From: Stictocephala bisonia
Lineage: Eukaryota > Arthropoda > Insecta > Hemiptera > Membracidae
Reading direction: 5' to 3'
DNA: 64,000 nt
NCBI GenBank assembly: GCA_035578905.1
Contig: JAQJVL010001104.1
Coordinates: forward strand, 124,001 to 188,000
Part shown: piece after piece, positions 22,446 to 33,600 of the stretch
Position numbering within the stretch: the first letter of the stretch is position 1
Layout: every line of letters begins with the position of its first letter
The notes under the pieces: generated by a model
Told to the model about the DNA's origin: nothing
Databases searched by the model: none
What the model saw: only the letters and a program-made list of their open reading frames with translations
Position numbers and translations under genes: made by a program

Positions 22446-25023
22446 CCTCCTGCCCACCTATACATATACAATGCTAATGACCCTCCCATCCACCCAAACA
22501 TGTACAGTGCTAATGACCCTCCCGTCCACCCAAACATGTACAGTGCTAATGACCCTCCCATCCACCCAAACATATACAATGCTAATGACCCTCCCATCCA
22601 CCCAAACATGTACAGTGCTAATGACCCTCCCATCCACCCAAACATGTACAGTGCTAATGACCCTCCCGTCCATCCAAACATGTACAGTGCTAATGACCCT
22701 CCCGTCCATCCAAACATGTACAGTGCTAATGACCCTCCCGTCCACCCAAACATGTACAGTGCTAATGACCCTCCCGTCCATCCAAACATGTACAGTGCTA
22801 ATGACCCTCCCGTCCATCCAAACATGTACAGTGCTTATGACCCTCCCGTCCATCCAAACATGTACAGTGCTTATGACCCTCCCGTCCATCCAAACATGTA
22901 CAGTGCTAATGACCCTCCCGTCCACCCAAACATGTACAGTGCTAATGACCCTCCCGTCCATCCAAACATGTACAGTGCTAATGACCCTCCCGTCCATCCA
23001 AACATGTACAGTGCTTATGACCCTCCCGTCCATCCAAACATGTACAGTGCTAATGACCCTCCCGTCCACCCAAACATGTACAGTGCTAATGACCCTCCCA
23101 TCCACCCAAACATGTACAGTACTAATGACCCTCCCATCCACCCAAACATGTACAGTGCTAATGACCCTCCCGTCCACCCAAACATGTACAGTGCTAATGA
23201 CCCTCCCATCCACCCAAACATGTACAGTGCTAATGACCCTCCCGTCCACCCAAACATGTACAGTGCTAATGACTCTCCCATCCACCCAAACATGTACAGT
23301 GCTAATGACCCTCCCGTCCATCCAAACATGTACAATGCTAATGACCCTCCCATCCACCCAAACATGTACAGTGCTAATGACCCTCCCGTCCATCCAAACA
23401 TGTACAGTGCTAATGACTCTCCCATCCACCCAAACATGTACAGTGCTAATGACCCTCCCATCCACCCAAACATGTACAGTGCTAATGACCCTCCCATCCA
23501 CCCAAACATGTACAGTGCTAATGACCCTCCCATCCACCCAAACATGTACAGTGCTAATGACCCTCCCATCCACCCAAACATGTACAATGCTAATGATCCT
23601 CCCATCCACTCAAACATGTACAGTGCTAATGACCCTCCCATCCACCCAAACATGGACAGTGCTAATGACCCTCCCATCCACCCAAACATGTACAGTGCTA
23701 ATGACCCTCCCATCCACCCAAACATGTACAGTGCTAATGACCCTCCCATCCACCCAAACATGTACAGTGCTAATGACCCTCCCATCCACCCAAACATGTA
23801 CAGTGCTAATGACTCTCCCATCCACCCAAACATGTACAATGCTAATGACCCTCCCATCCACCCAAACATGTACAGTGCTAATGACCCTCCCATCCACTCA
23901 AACATGTACAGTGCTAATGACTCTCCCATCCACCCAAACATGGACAGTGCTAATGACCCTCCCATCCACCCAAACATGTACAGTGCTAATGACTCTCCCA
24001 TCCACCCAAACATGTACAGTGCTAATGACTCTCCCATCCACCCAAACATGTACAGTGCTAATGACCCTCCCATCCACCCAAACATGGACAGTGCTAATGA
24101 CTCTCCCATCCACCCAAACATGTACAGTGCTAATGACTCTCCCATCCACCCAAACATGTACAGTGCTAATGACTCTCCCATCCACCCAAACATGTACAGT
24201 GCTAATGACCCTCCCATCCACCCAAACATGGACAGTGCTAATGACCCTCCCATCCACCCAAACATGTACAGTGCTAATGACCCTCCCATCCACCCAAACA
24301 TGTACAGTGCTAATGACCCTCCCATCCACCCAAACATGGACAGTGCTAATGACCCTCCCATCCACCCAAACATGTACAGTGCTAATGACCCTCCCATTCA
24401 CCCAAACATGTACAGTGATAATGACCCTCCCGTTCACCCAAACATGTACAGTGCTAATGACCCTCCCATTCACCCAAACATGTACAGTGCTAATGACCCT
24501 CCCATCCACCCAAACATGTACAGTGCTAATGACCCTTCCATCCACCCAAACATGTACAGTGCTAATGACCCTCCCATCCACCCAAACATGTACAGTGCTA
24601 ATGACCCTCCCATCCACTCAAACATGTACAGTGCTAATGACCCTCCCATCCACCCAAACATGTACAGTGCTAATGACCCTCCCATCCACCCAAACATGTA
24701 CAGTGCTAATGACCCTCCCGTCCACCCAAACATGTACAGTGCTAATGACCCTCCCGTCCACCCAAATATGTACAGTTCTAATGACCCTCCCGTCCACCCA
24801 AACATGTACAGTGCTAATGACCCTCCCATCCACCCAAACATGTACAGTGCTAATGACCCTCCCGTCCACCCAAACATGTACAGTGCTAATGACCCTCCCG
24901 TCCACCCAAATATGTACAGTTCTAATGACCCTCCCGTCCACCCAAACATGTACAGTGCTAATGACCCTCCCGTTCACCCAAACATGTACAGTGCTAATGA
25001 CCCCCCGTCCACCCATACTTGTA
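22446..25023 (+). repeat. G-quadruplex-family minisatellite, locus 3: 36-bp unit, about 71 copies
   Basis: A 2.58-kb tandem array of a 36-bp unit, ACATGTACAGTGCTAATGAC followed by CCTCCCATCCACCCAA. Variants are nearly all substitutions (CATCC/CGTCC, CACCC/CATCC, ACCC/ACTC, TGTAC/TGGAC, GCTAAT/GCTTAT), and I see no indels except at the last unit. Because 36 is a multiple of 3 and the unit has no stop in the plus frames, two plus frames stay open for over 840 codons. The marker variant CATGGAC lies at 23,651, 23,939, 24,083, 24,227 and 24,335, spacings of 288, 144, 144 and 108 bp, revealing higher-order units of about four repeats. The G-rich strand (GGGTGGATGGGAGGG) is an imperfect G-quadruplex motif. 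Confidence 0.97.
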
Positions 25024-27258
25024 CTTAAAATCTAAAACGATACAAACCTATGGGCTTTAACAAAAATCACCCTTTTGGCAGGATTGAAGTATATTGTTTG
25101 ATAAGTGGAATTTCTAGCAAGATAGGAAATGAAAAAAATCTCTCTCGACTTTCCTTTTCATAATTAAAATTTCTGGATCAGGTTGTCACAGAAACTTGAC
25201 AATAATCCACACGTTATGTACAACTTTATACACACATATTTAAATTCTTAGTATCTGTGTAAAATCAATAGTATGTAAAAATAAGATGTTTATACTTCAT
25301 ATTTTTCTTCAGGATGGCAGACACGGTTTAAAATTATTAAAAACCACAAATATCTAAATACAATAAAAATGTTTGCCAAATCCTTTAGTTCATTTTGCTT
25401 TAAAGCAAAACAGTTATTAATCAAAGTAATTATATTGCTATTCCAAGACATTTCAATAGTTTTAAATTTTATTAAAATTAAATTCATGAACATGACAATC
25501 ATGTTTGTTAGACAGGTTTTTTATGAAATGATGATAAAAATATCATAATTTTAATTTATATTACGTACAGAGTAGCCTATGTTAAACCACCAGGTAAATT
25601 ATTTTTCAAATTTACATAATAGATAAAGACAGCATAAATTGGAAAGAAGAATACAAAAATGTGAAGAAGAGTTGGTTACGTGGAGGGCTTAGTGAAAGAT
25701 AAATGATGATAGTAAAGAAAGCTCTAAAATGAAGAAGTGGCAATTAGGAAACTGTTGGCAAATAGAAAACTGTAGAGAGTAAAAGAGGAGCTGGAGAGAG
25801 TAAACCAAGTAAATTTGACTGTAGGTTCCCAAAGATGATGATTTAGAATCAGATAAGACACAAAATCAAACTCAGACGATCATATTAAGTTTTTATCATC
25901 AACATTTATGTAATGTAAGTGTATGGCTCCTTTAAGTTTACCTTTATTTATAATATTATATTAAAAATCCCTAAAATTAGACCCTTTGTCAATTTATTTC
26001 CTATCATAAAATGTTCTATATTTAATATATAACAAACTATAATGCATGATATTCCACTTTTCCCAGTCAAAACAGTTTTGTTGAATCAATCAAAGTTTTA
26101 GCTGTTTGGTATATGATTCTCAAAAACTTTCGTTCAAAACAGTTCAGTTTAATAGCTATTTAGAAAAATAAATTAAACTTGCTTATAAGTGAATTTCATG
26201 TTTGCAGAAATCACAAACAAGTGAATATTCACAAACATTTATTTTAAAAAGTAATATCTGGTTTAATGAAATTCATTCCATAATAGTGTATAAAACTTGA
26301 GTTTTTTTCCTGTTACATATGACTGAAAGACAACACTTTTATTTTTAACTATGGTTCTTATAATAGTTTTGAGATAAGTAGAATGAAACTCAAAAATGCT
26401 AAGTAATCTTTTTAGAAACAACATTATGAATAATAACAATCCAATATCATAAATGTATTATTACCATACTATTCTTATCAGTGAAATAAGCGTTAAGACA
26501 AAAACAATCATTAACTTTAAACAGAATTTGAAACACTTGAGTTGTCAAGGTATGAGAGATGACCTACCTACAGTAAGATGCTTTGCAACTGTGAGTACAA
26601 TCAGAAAACAATAGTGACATATGACTCCTTAGGCTACGCTCCGTGGTTCTAGATCATATTCCCACCTCACCCGCTCCAACCCATGACAGTTAAGTAATAT
26701 ATACTACTTCACATTTAAGGACCATGACGGTTTAGCCAGATTAATTTATCAAGGAATCTGTTTACCAAACGTATGTATCCCAACAAGTACAACTTTTTTT
26801 GTACAATTTACACTCTGAGACTGCACTCTAAAACTGTATCTTCTATAAACAGGTCAACAGGGGGAAAATTTACTTTTTTTCATATAAGTTTAGTTTTGAA
26901 ATTATCAGGACACCACCTCCTATAGTTGTTTTCCGATCATAATAAGTATTTATAGTAACACTTTGAAATTTAACCTGTCAGTTTTTGGTTTTAACATTTT
27001 GTGCTTTGTTATAATGACTATCTCAGGGTTTATCTCATTTAGTGTTATTTGAAAAAAATCTATATGAGAAGGCAAGTGTTGAATATTTTGATGCATGATA
27101 CAGTATTACTACGATCATTCAACATTTTTGTTTTATTATTTGTTAATTGTCCAAACTTCCTACTTGTAGCTTGTAGTTTAAACAGTTATTATGGTTATAT
27201 GCATCATCCATACTAATATTAGTTACATATGATTTGTTTGTAAATACTACAATACTTA
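25024..27258. other. Intronic or intergenic sequence, no feature seen
   Basis: AT-rich with only short ORFs. A purine-rich stretch at 25,620-25,850 has no coding match that I recognise. Confidence 0.5.
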
Positions 27259-27792
27259 TCTATATATATAAAATCCAATGTATGTTTGTTTGTCTATCCT
27301 TTATGCGCTACCATACCGTCCAGCCGATCGCCATGAAACTTGGGGAAGTTGTTCTATATACCCCAGGGAAGGTTTCTGTCCTATTCCCGTTTCTTTAATC
27401 CCTCAGGGCTCCATCCCTTGGAATTCTAAATTTTCGATGTTAATCAAATAGCAGGATGCATGAAGGTATAATAAGTCAAATATAAAAAGAATATCAGCTG
27501 TGGGTTTTAAATATGTCAAAATTATACTGTTTATATTTTTATGTTTTCATTTCTTGTGAAGCTATATTAATTGATTTATTTATTTGATTAACAGATGTTA
27601 AATAAAAACAAATATAATAAAATTGTGGTAGGCAAAACTTTCAAAATTAAAAATAATTGAGTACAGTAGTAAACTACACAAAACATCAGCTGTTGTAAAT
27701 TGGATACTGTGTAAACTGAAAGGTTGCTGCACATTTCAATGATACAATCAAAACTCAATATTATGACCAGCGAAGCGGGCGGGTACAGCTAG
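27259..27792 (+). mobile_element. Non-autonomous Helitron
   Basis: 534 bp starting TCTATATATATAAAATCCAA and ending GCGGGCGGGTACAGCTAG, with flanking A on the left and T on the right. This fits Helitron rules: 5' TC, 3' CTRR, insertion between A and T, no TIR or target duplication. The 5' part has GTTTGTTTGTC and ATGAAACTTGGGGAAGTTGT words common in such arthropod elements. No Rep/helicase sequence is present. Confidence 0.7.
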
Positions 27793-28309
27793 TTAGTGAT
27801 GTATCTTTACGGCTTGAATCATTATTCATAAAATTACTGCTAGGAATATTAGCTGTTGTTATAATGCTGGTTGGCAGGGGAGGAAACTCCTCAAGTAATT
27901 CCACTGAAAAAGATCTTTGAGGAACAAGCTGCGATGTGTTGGTTGGTAAAATTATTTGGTCTTCCACTCAGTTGTGATGAGATATATTCTAGAACAATCT
28001 GCACGTCTACTTTTAGAGGGCACAAAGTAGCGCAATTGTGTATGAATCAGTGCATCCTCACCATGCATACATGATCCTGAAGATATGGAGATTGCTGAAA
28101 CTTTATTTATTTTTTCTGCAAAATTATATTTGTTCTATTACATTTAAGAGTTGTTTTTTCTTGAGAAACCATGAGTCTACTTTCAAAGTGCATTAAGTAG
28201 CCGTTTTTATCTACACAAGCAAATTTAAAATATACCTTTACCTAAGGATGAAGGAGGCAAACAAGAAAAAGTTATAGGAGAAAAGTTGTAAATGGTCTCA
28301 AATCTGATG
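27793..28309. other. Unassigned sequence with overlapping short ORFs
   Basis: Opposing ORFs of about 67 codons overlap at 27,871-27,967. Neither shows a domain I recognise nor splice context, so no gene is called. Confidence 0.4.
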
Positions 28310-28560
28310 CTGAAAATTGTTCCAATAGAACCATCCATTAACCACTACAGGAAAAAGAGGTAAACACTATTTTTGACAGTTCAAAATTTCTAAAAAATTT
28401 GCCATTTTGGAACTACGGGGAATTTTTAAAATCCCTTCTTAGTGCACACCTACAACATGAGACCAATTATCCTTCAAAATTTCAGCCTAGGAGGTTTAGT
28501 ATTTTTTGGGATACAGTGATGAGGGAATGAATGGTATTTGGATTTTATATTTAAATAGAC
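28310..28560 (+). repeat. R-family-like dispersed repeat
   Basis: Contains AATTTCAGCCTAGGAGGTTT and ends GTGATGAGGGAATGAATGGT, ATTTGGATTTTATATTTAAA. The end resembles 60,130-60,330 and, in reverse complement, the starts of R copies 1 and 2. These are probably 3' parts of one non-autonomous family. Confidence 0.45.
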
Positions 28561-28759
28561 TAGTTAAGTCTAACTGAGATCACCATGCCATACCAAACCA
28601 ACTTGTATGACTTAAACAGACACAAAGCAGCCTGTGCGAGAAGTTAGATTTTATGCTTTAATAACGCTTTAGGATGAAAATCAACTTAACATTTTATCTC
28701 TAGGGAATCTTATAAATCATATTAAAGTATGCAAGATAACATAAAAGGAAGGACCACAC

Positions 28760-29634
28760 TCCTAACATACCAGAAGTATCAATAGAAGACCATGCCAAAT
28801 TTCTTGGTGTTATTATTGACAGAAAACTAACATGGACTGAGCATGTAAACAGCCTCTGCAAGAAAATTAGTACAGGCATATATGTAGTGAGACGAATAAA
28901 ATGGATCGGGAACCTAGATGCATCAATAACAGCCTAACATACCTTAGTGGAATCACACATAAGGTACGGACTTGTGGTCTGGGGTGGATCCTCAGCCGGA
29001 AACCTAATCAGAGTTCTCCTCATGCAGAAAAAAGCTATTAGATTTCTAGCCGATCTTGAACACCAGGAAAGCTGCAGGGAAGCATTCAAAACTCTGAAAA
29101 TAATGAATGACTGTAACTGCAATTTACATACAAGAGGTGATCATGCATGCAGATAAACCAATACCACTATACGTGTATGGGTGGGTGGGTGGGTCATTAC
29201 CACTGTACGTGGATGGGTGGGCGGGTGGGTCAATACCACTATACGTGTATTGGTGTGCGGATGGATCAATACCACTGTTCGTGGATGGGTGGGCGGGTGG
29301 GTCAATACCACCATACGTGTATGGGTGGGCGGGTGGGTCAATACCACTATACGTGTATGGGTGGGCGGGTGGGTACACAGGGAAAGACAATCACTCATAC
29401 AACACACGCCACGCAGCAAACTACACTCTGCCTCTTCATCAAACATCACTCTATGAAGAAAAACCTTCCTATATTGGTCGAAAGCTGTGGAACATCCTAC
29501 CGCAAACAGTGAAAGAACTTAAGGGAGCTGCTCTGAAAAGAAAACTCAACAATTTCTTTATAAATCACCCAATATATACCCTAGATATTGGTATTCTTAG
29601 AAGCAAGAGAACAGGACTGGATATTCTGAAATGA
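28760..29634 (+). pseudogene. LINE reverse transcriptase C-terminal remnant carrying a minisatellite
   Basis: Translates to a non-LTR RT C-terminus: AKFLGVIIDRKLTWTEHVN, CKKISTGIYVVRRIK, a stop at about 28,936, then SHIRYGLVVWGG, LLMQKKAIRFLADL and ESCREAFKTLKIM. A frameshift near 29,105 leads to MTVTAIYIQEVIMHADKP. After the minisatellite (29,161-29,376) the same frame continues GKDNHSYNTRHAANYTLPLH, SYIGRKLWNILPQTVKEL and a stop at 29,632-29,634. The missing residues on either side of the array are few, so the array is an insertion in otherwise collinear RT. Confidence 0.85.
29161..29376 (-). repeat. G-quadruplex minisatellite, locus 4: six perfect 36-bp units
   Basis: ATACCAC (ATTACCAC in one unit) begins units at 29,161, 29,197, 29,233, 29,269, 29,305 and 29,341, exactly 36 bp apart. 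Orientation is opposite to loci 1-3, so the plus strand is G-rich. GGGTGGGTGGGTGGG lies at 29,179-29,193, and GGGTGGGCGGGTGGG at 29,215-29,229, 29,287-29,301, 29,323-29,337 and 29,359-29,373. Its length of 216 bp keeps the host LINE frame open right through the array. Confidence 0.95.
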
Positions 29635-30517
29635 ATGCCTTTCAATTTTTTACACTTTATATGTTTAAACTTATTTTGACTTGTACTGAATGTATGTAAC
29701 CCGATCCATGTGACCATATTTCTGTTCTTGATGAATATGATAAAAAAGAAAATTTTTCTATTGTCTAAAACCAAGATTTTAAAATGGAATGCAAAGTTTA
29801 GTTTGAAAGTAGACCTCATAGTAAAGGAGAGTGGATAGTAAATTTAATTATCTTACCATTACAAAATTCTATAATACTGTACAATAAACTATATGTGCAT
29901 GGTAGTTTTTATGTGTGTAGGTTTAAACTATAATTAGTTTTTTTTTATACTAAACAAACTATTGGAACAAAGCTACATGGTATTAAATCGAGTTCACCAT
30001 GCTATATATCTTATCGGAATTTCAATGTTTAACCTGTCAAAACATTCAAAAATTTGTTTGTTAAAATATGCAAATAATTTAATTGCTCTTGGGATGAAAT
30101 TGTTAAATCTATTTTGATCTTAAATGTTTTTTCCTTAAAACTTTTTAATTCACAAATGCACTCCAAATACAACTTTGCAACACTCGGAAGTAAGCTAACA
30201 ATCATGTCAGTCAGTCCAATCTACGATGATTTTGTTATTCAAAATACATTATAATTATTATTGATACATAGAAGTCATTATTGTTATAAAAATAAATGTC
30301 AATTTATTCCAAAAAAACCATAAAAAATTGAAAACTAATGCCAGCAGTCTTTCATTATTTAACTTTTCTAAAAGTTAAATTTAGAAAAGCTGCATTATTA
30401 TGACACAAATTCAACTAGATCTAAAAGAAATAGTAAAACAAAAACAGAACAATGCTGTAGTTACCAAATCACTCAACAAAAAAAGGACATAAGACAGAAG
30501 GTAGTGTCGTAGCTTAC
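29635..30517. other. LINE 3' flank and intron, no feature seen
   Basis: AT-rich sequence after the LINE stop, with no exon recognised before the candidate AGL first exon. Confidence 0.45.
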
Positions 30518-30666
30518 CTACTATCTTCTGGAGTTTTTTTCTTGATTCCGAAAAATGTTAAAATTTGATAAAAGATAAATTGTATGCTTCTAGCTAAGCT
30601 TGTGCAATATTTTTTAAAATCAAACCTTCTGGAATTGTTTGATGGCCTTGATGTTGATGCACCCAT
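30518..30666 (-). CDS. AGL: Candidate first coding exon of AGL with N-myristoylation-type start
   Basis: Begins MGASTSRPSNNSRRFDFKK, then SIQFIFYQILTFFGIKKKTP and EDS, and ends with two bases (AG) before a good donor (GTAAGC). Exon 2 is entered with one base, so the two join in phase (reading ..PEDS-S-SSKTEMAEP..), and the total over six exons is 1,002 nt, an exact codon multiple. MG-A-S-T-S fits the N-myristoylation rule (Gly2, small residue at position 6). A basic cluster and a short hydrophobic stretch follow, suggesting membrane contact. The ATG context is CAATGG; an in-frame upstream ATG exists 48 nt earlier. The link to AGL across 19 kb rests only on phase and strand, so it could belong to another gene or be chance. 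Confidence 0.4.
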
Positions 30667-33600
30667 TGTACTGAAGTCAACGGGAAGGGAGCTCAGTTTG
30701 GTTCGGCTGCACAAAACATTTTTACTACTCTACAAGCTTTCTAAACTAATTTGGGGTGTACCAAAAGTGCCAATTTATTACTTTTAACTGCGAGAAACAA
30801 TTTGACGATCTTCCTGTTATTTTAATAATGGTTTATTGTTTTAATACAAATTTACTGAAACTCAATGACAGTTATGGAACACCCCATTTTAATTTCTAAT
30901 AAAAATCCAATCTATGTAAAGCTATGGTTCTCACCATGAAGTAAATTCCATCAAATATTATTATACAAATTAATTGGAAAGAAAAAACTTTTAACAATTA
31001 TTACCAATAATAAAAATAAATGAAAAAGGAATATATTTTTGTGGCAATATTAAATGGACAATAAGTCTCTCAACTTATAGTGTACCCACCTATACATTAT
31101 GAGTTGATGAGAACCATTTTAGTAATCTGTAACTCATAAATGTATTTCTTTAATTTGAAATAAGCTGAAGGATAAACAAACTGTTGCTCATAATTGCCTA
31201 CTTATTTTATTAGGGATTTTCCAGGAGGTGACTTAATTAAATTGTTAAAACAATTTACTTGTTCAAGTAAAAAATTTGCAGAAGCCCTAATTGAATGGTT
31301 GTGTTTTAAAACATGATGGTTCAACATCATTTACACTTCAACATCTGAAATGTATACAACTTGTGATTAGATTTTTAAAGTTCATGAATCTATTTCAAAT
31401 AATAATGCAAAAAAAGTCAAAAGGTCAACTTCCTTAAGTGAAATACTTATTGAACAACTCAAGAAATGCTACAAAATAAAAGTTTTTAACATGATACCAA
31501 ATTTCAGTCCCTCCCACAATATAAAAACTAAGTGATATGATACCTAAATCAAGAAAGAGAACTGACATTATTCCATAATTTTGGATAGCCAGCCACTGAT
31601 TAAATTTTCTGACGTGAAATTGTTAAAAATATCAGTGTAGCATTATTATTCACACAATGGACTAATTCAAAGCAAATTGTTTCCTAGATCTAAATATAAT
31701 TTGGCTTTTCTATTAACATTGAAAAAAGTAGAAAATCAAATGTTAGCCATAACACAATGATGGTATCTTCTAATTTCGTTACAGTATGATTTACTAAGTT
31801 AAGATCAATGAGGGCTTCTGCAGCTACTATTGTATTATTGACAGAAAACACACAAATTTTATTATGATTAAAGTAACTAATATTAAAACAATGTAACAAT
31901 TGACAGACATATTTAACTACACAAAAGTAGACCTAACTGATTTCAATTCACAGAACAGCCTCAATAAGCTGAAATTTAGCAGTTTTATACTCTTAATAAA
32001 ACAATTATTTTATTTAAACTCTCAAATTAGTTCATATTTTTGGTAAAAAAGAATAATAATCAGAGAAGTGAGATAGAAACCGAACACTACACTTCAGTTT
32101 AATTATATGATATCCTGTTCAGTTGTCATGTTATTACATATCCAGTGCAAAAGACCTACTAATGGAGAACATAGGATAGCTACAAAACTGTTGCAAGTGT
32201 CCGGGACACATGAATACTAGTCTATCAAAGCCCTTTTTGTGCCAACGTGTATACAAGCAAATATCATAAATTTGTTTGAAACTAGCATCTGCATATGCAG
32301 GTCTGCATAATTCTGCCAAAAAATGCCAGGGCATGCTCATGTGAACATTGTAAGTACATCATTCTATTGATTCTTTGCTAACTAAAACATGATGAATTTT
32401 AATTTATATAAAATATTAGTATACATAATTAGTGTGGGTGATTGTTACTATCATGGACAGTTTAAAGACTTTGGTTGATTGAAAAAGCTGTGAAGCCTAG
32501 TCACCACCTAATCTGTTGCTCTTGTGTTTGAATATTGTATACAGCAGGCACTTGAAGTTTATTATCATGTTCAAAATTTGACTTTCTTTATGTGGTAAAC
32601 AAAGTATAAGATGATATTTTTTTATGAATAATTGTTCAACAAATTTGAGGATAGAAAAACTATACGTTAAATTTTTCTTGGTTATAAAATAGAGAAAATA
32701 AAAAAAAGTACACATTTGATTCGTGGATATTACAAACATTTTGAAATTCTATCAATAGTCAGGGTGATCATAAGATAAAAAGAAACTTTGGTAGCTCATT
32801 GTACTTGTAAAAATAAAGATAAAAATTTGTATAAACATAGGTCCAGAAATGATTTTTTAGCAAGTTATGGCTAGGGAAAGATTTGCCCTTAATTTGGTAT
32901 GCTTGGTTGTATAAGAGCTTCCTAGAATTCTGGAGAGGTTAATTAAGGAATAAATTCAATAATTTTTTAATGGTCTCTGAACTGACAAATCGAATGAAAA
33001 AGGTCTCAGAACTGAGAGTGTTAAGGAGGAAAAGAGAGACAAATACAAAAGATGAAGTGAGAAAACACTTTTTCACATTTAGGCATCAGGAACTTTGTGA
33101 TTTAATTAATAAACAATTAAAAAACAGAAACAAATTTTGTTGAAATTGTATTCTGAAAAAATTGTGTAAATAAAGGTCTGTGTAAAAACAACTGTAAAAA
33201 ACTGCTTTAAAAAGGTCTATCATTTTTCAGCAGACCTATATGAAACAGTTACTTAGGAGTTTGTATGATACTTTTGAAAAAAAAAACTCTCATGGCACTA
33301 AAAGGGTTAAATAATATAATAATGAAGAAAGGGCTAAATCAATAACTTAAACTATACATATCACTCATTTTCAAGTCTATTAATCAAACTGATCTGATAA
33401 CTGAGAAAATAACCATTAACTCAGGGGAAAAATAATATTTAGCATGTTAAAAGTTTTAATTCCAATAATTGCAAATAGAAAATTGTGAAATAATATAATT
33501 AAAACTGGGGCTTGTCATGAAAGATAATTAGATGAATATTGCATTGCAACATATCTTTAGTAATTTTTAATTGCATTTACTAATCAAGCAGAGAGAAGAA

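Noticed and set aside
22446..25023. CRISPR-like repeat array
   Set aside because: Units are head-to-tail with no unique spacers, in a eukaryotic intron-like setting; it is a minisatellite.
22411..25035. 874-codon ORF and its partners of 842, 460 and 383 codons as protein genes
   Set aside because: They arise in several frames on both strands at once because the array has a 36-bp period without stops. There is no signal peptide, codon bias or splice context.
27761..28074. Overlapping opposing ORFs after the Helitron as a small gene
   Set aside because: Neither strand shows a domain, good start context or splice sites.
30584..30787. Plus-strand ORF of 67 codons
   Set aside because: Antisense shadow of the candidate AGL first exon, without splice signals or recognisable domain.
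32134..32340. Minus-strand ORF of 68 codons with fairly balanced composition
   Set aside because: No acceptor or donor in suitable position and no domain I recognise; kept out as probable chance.
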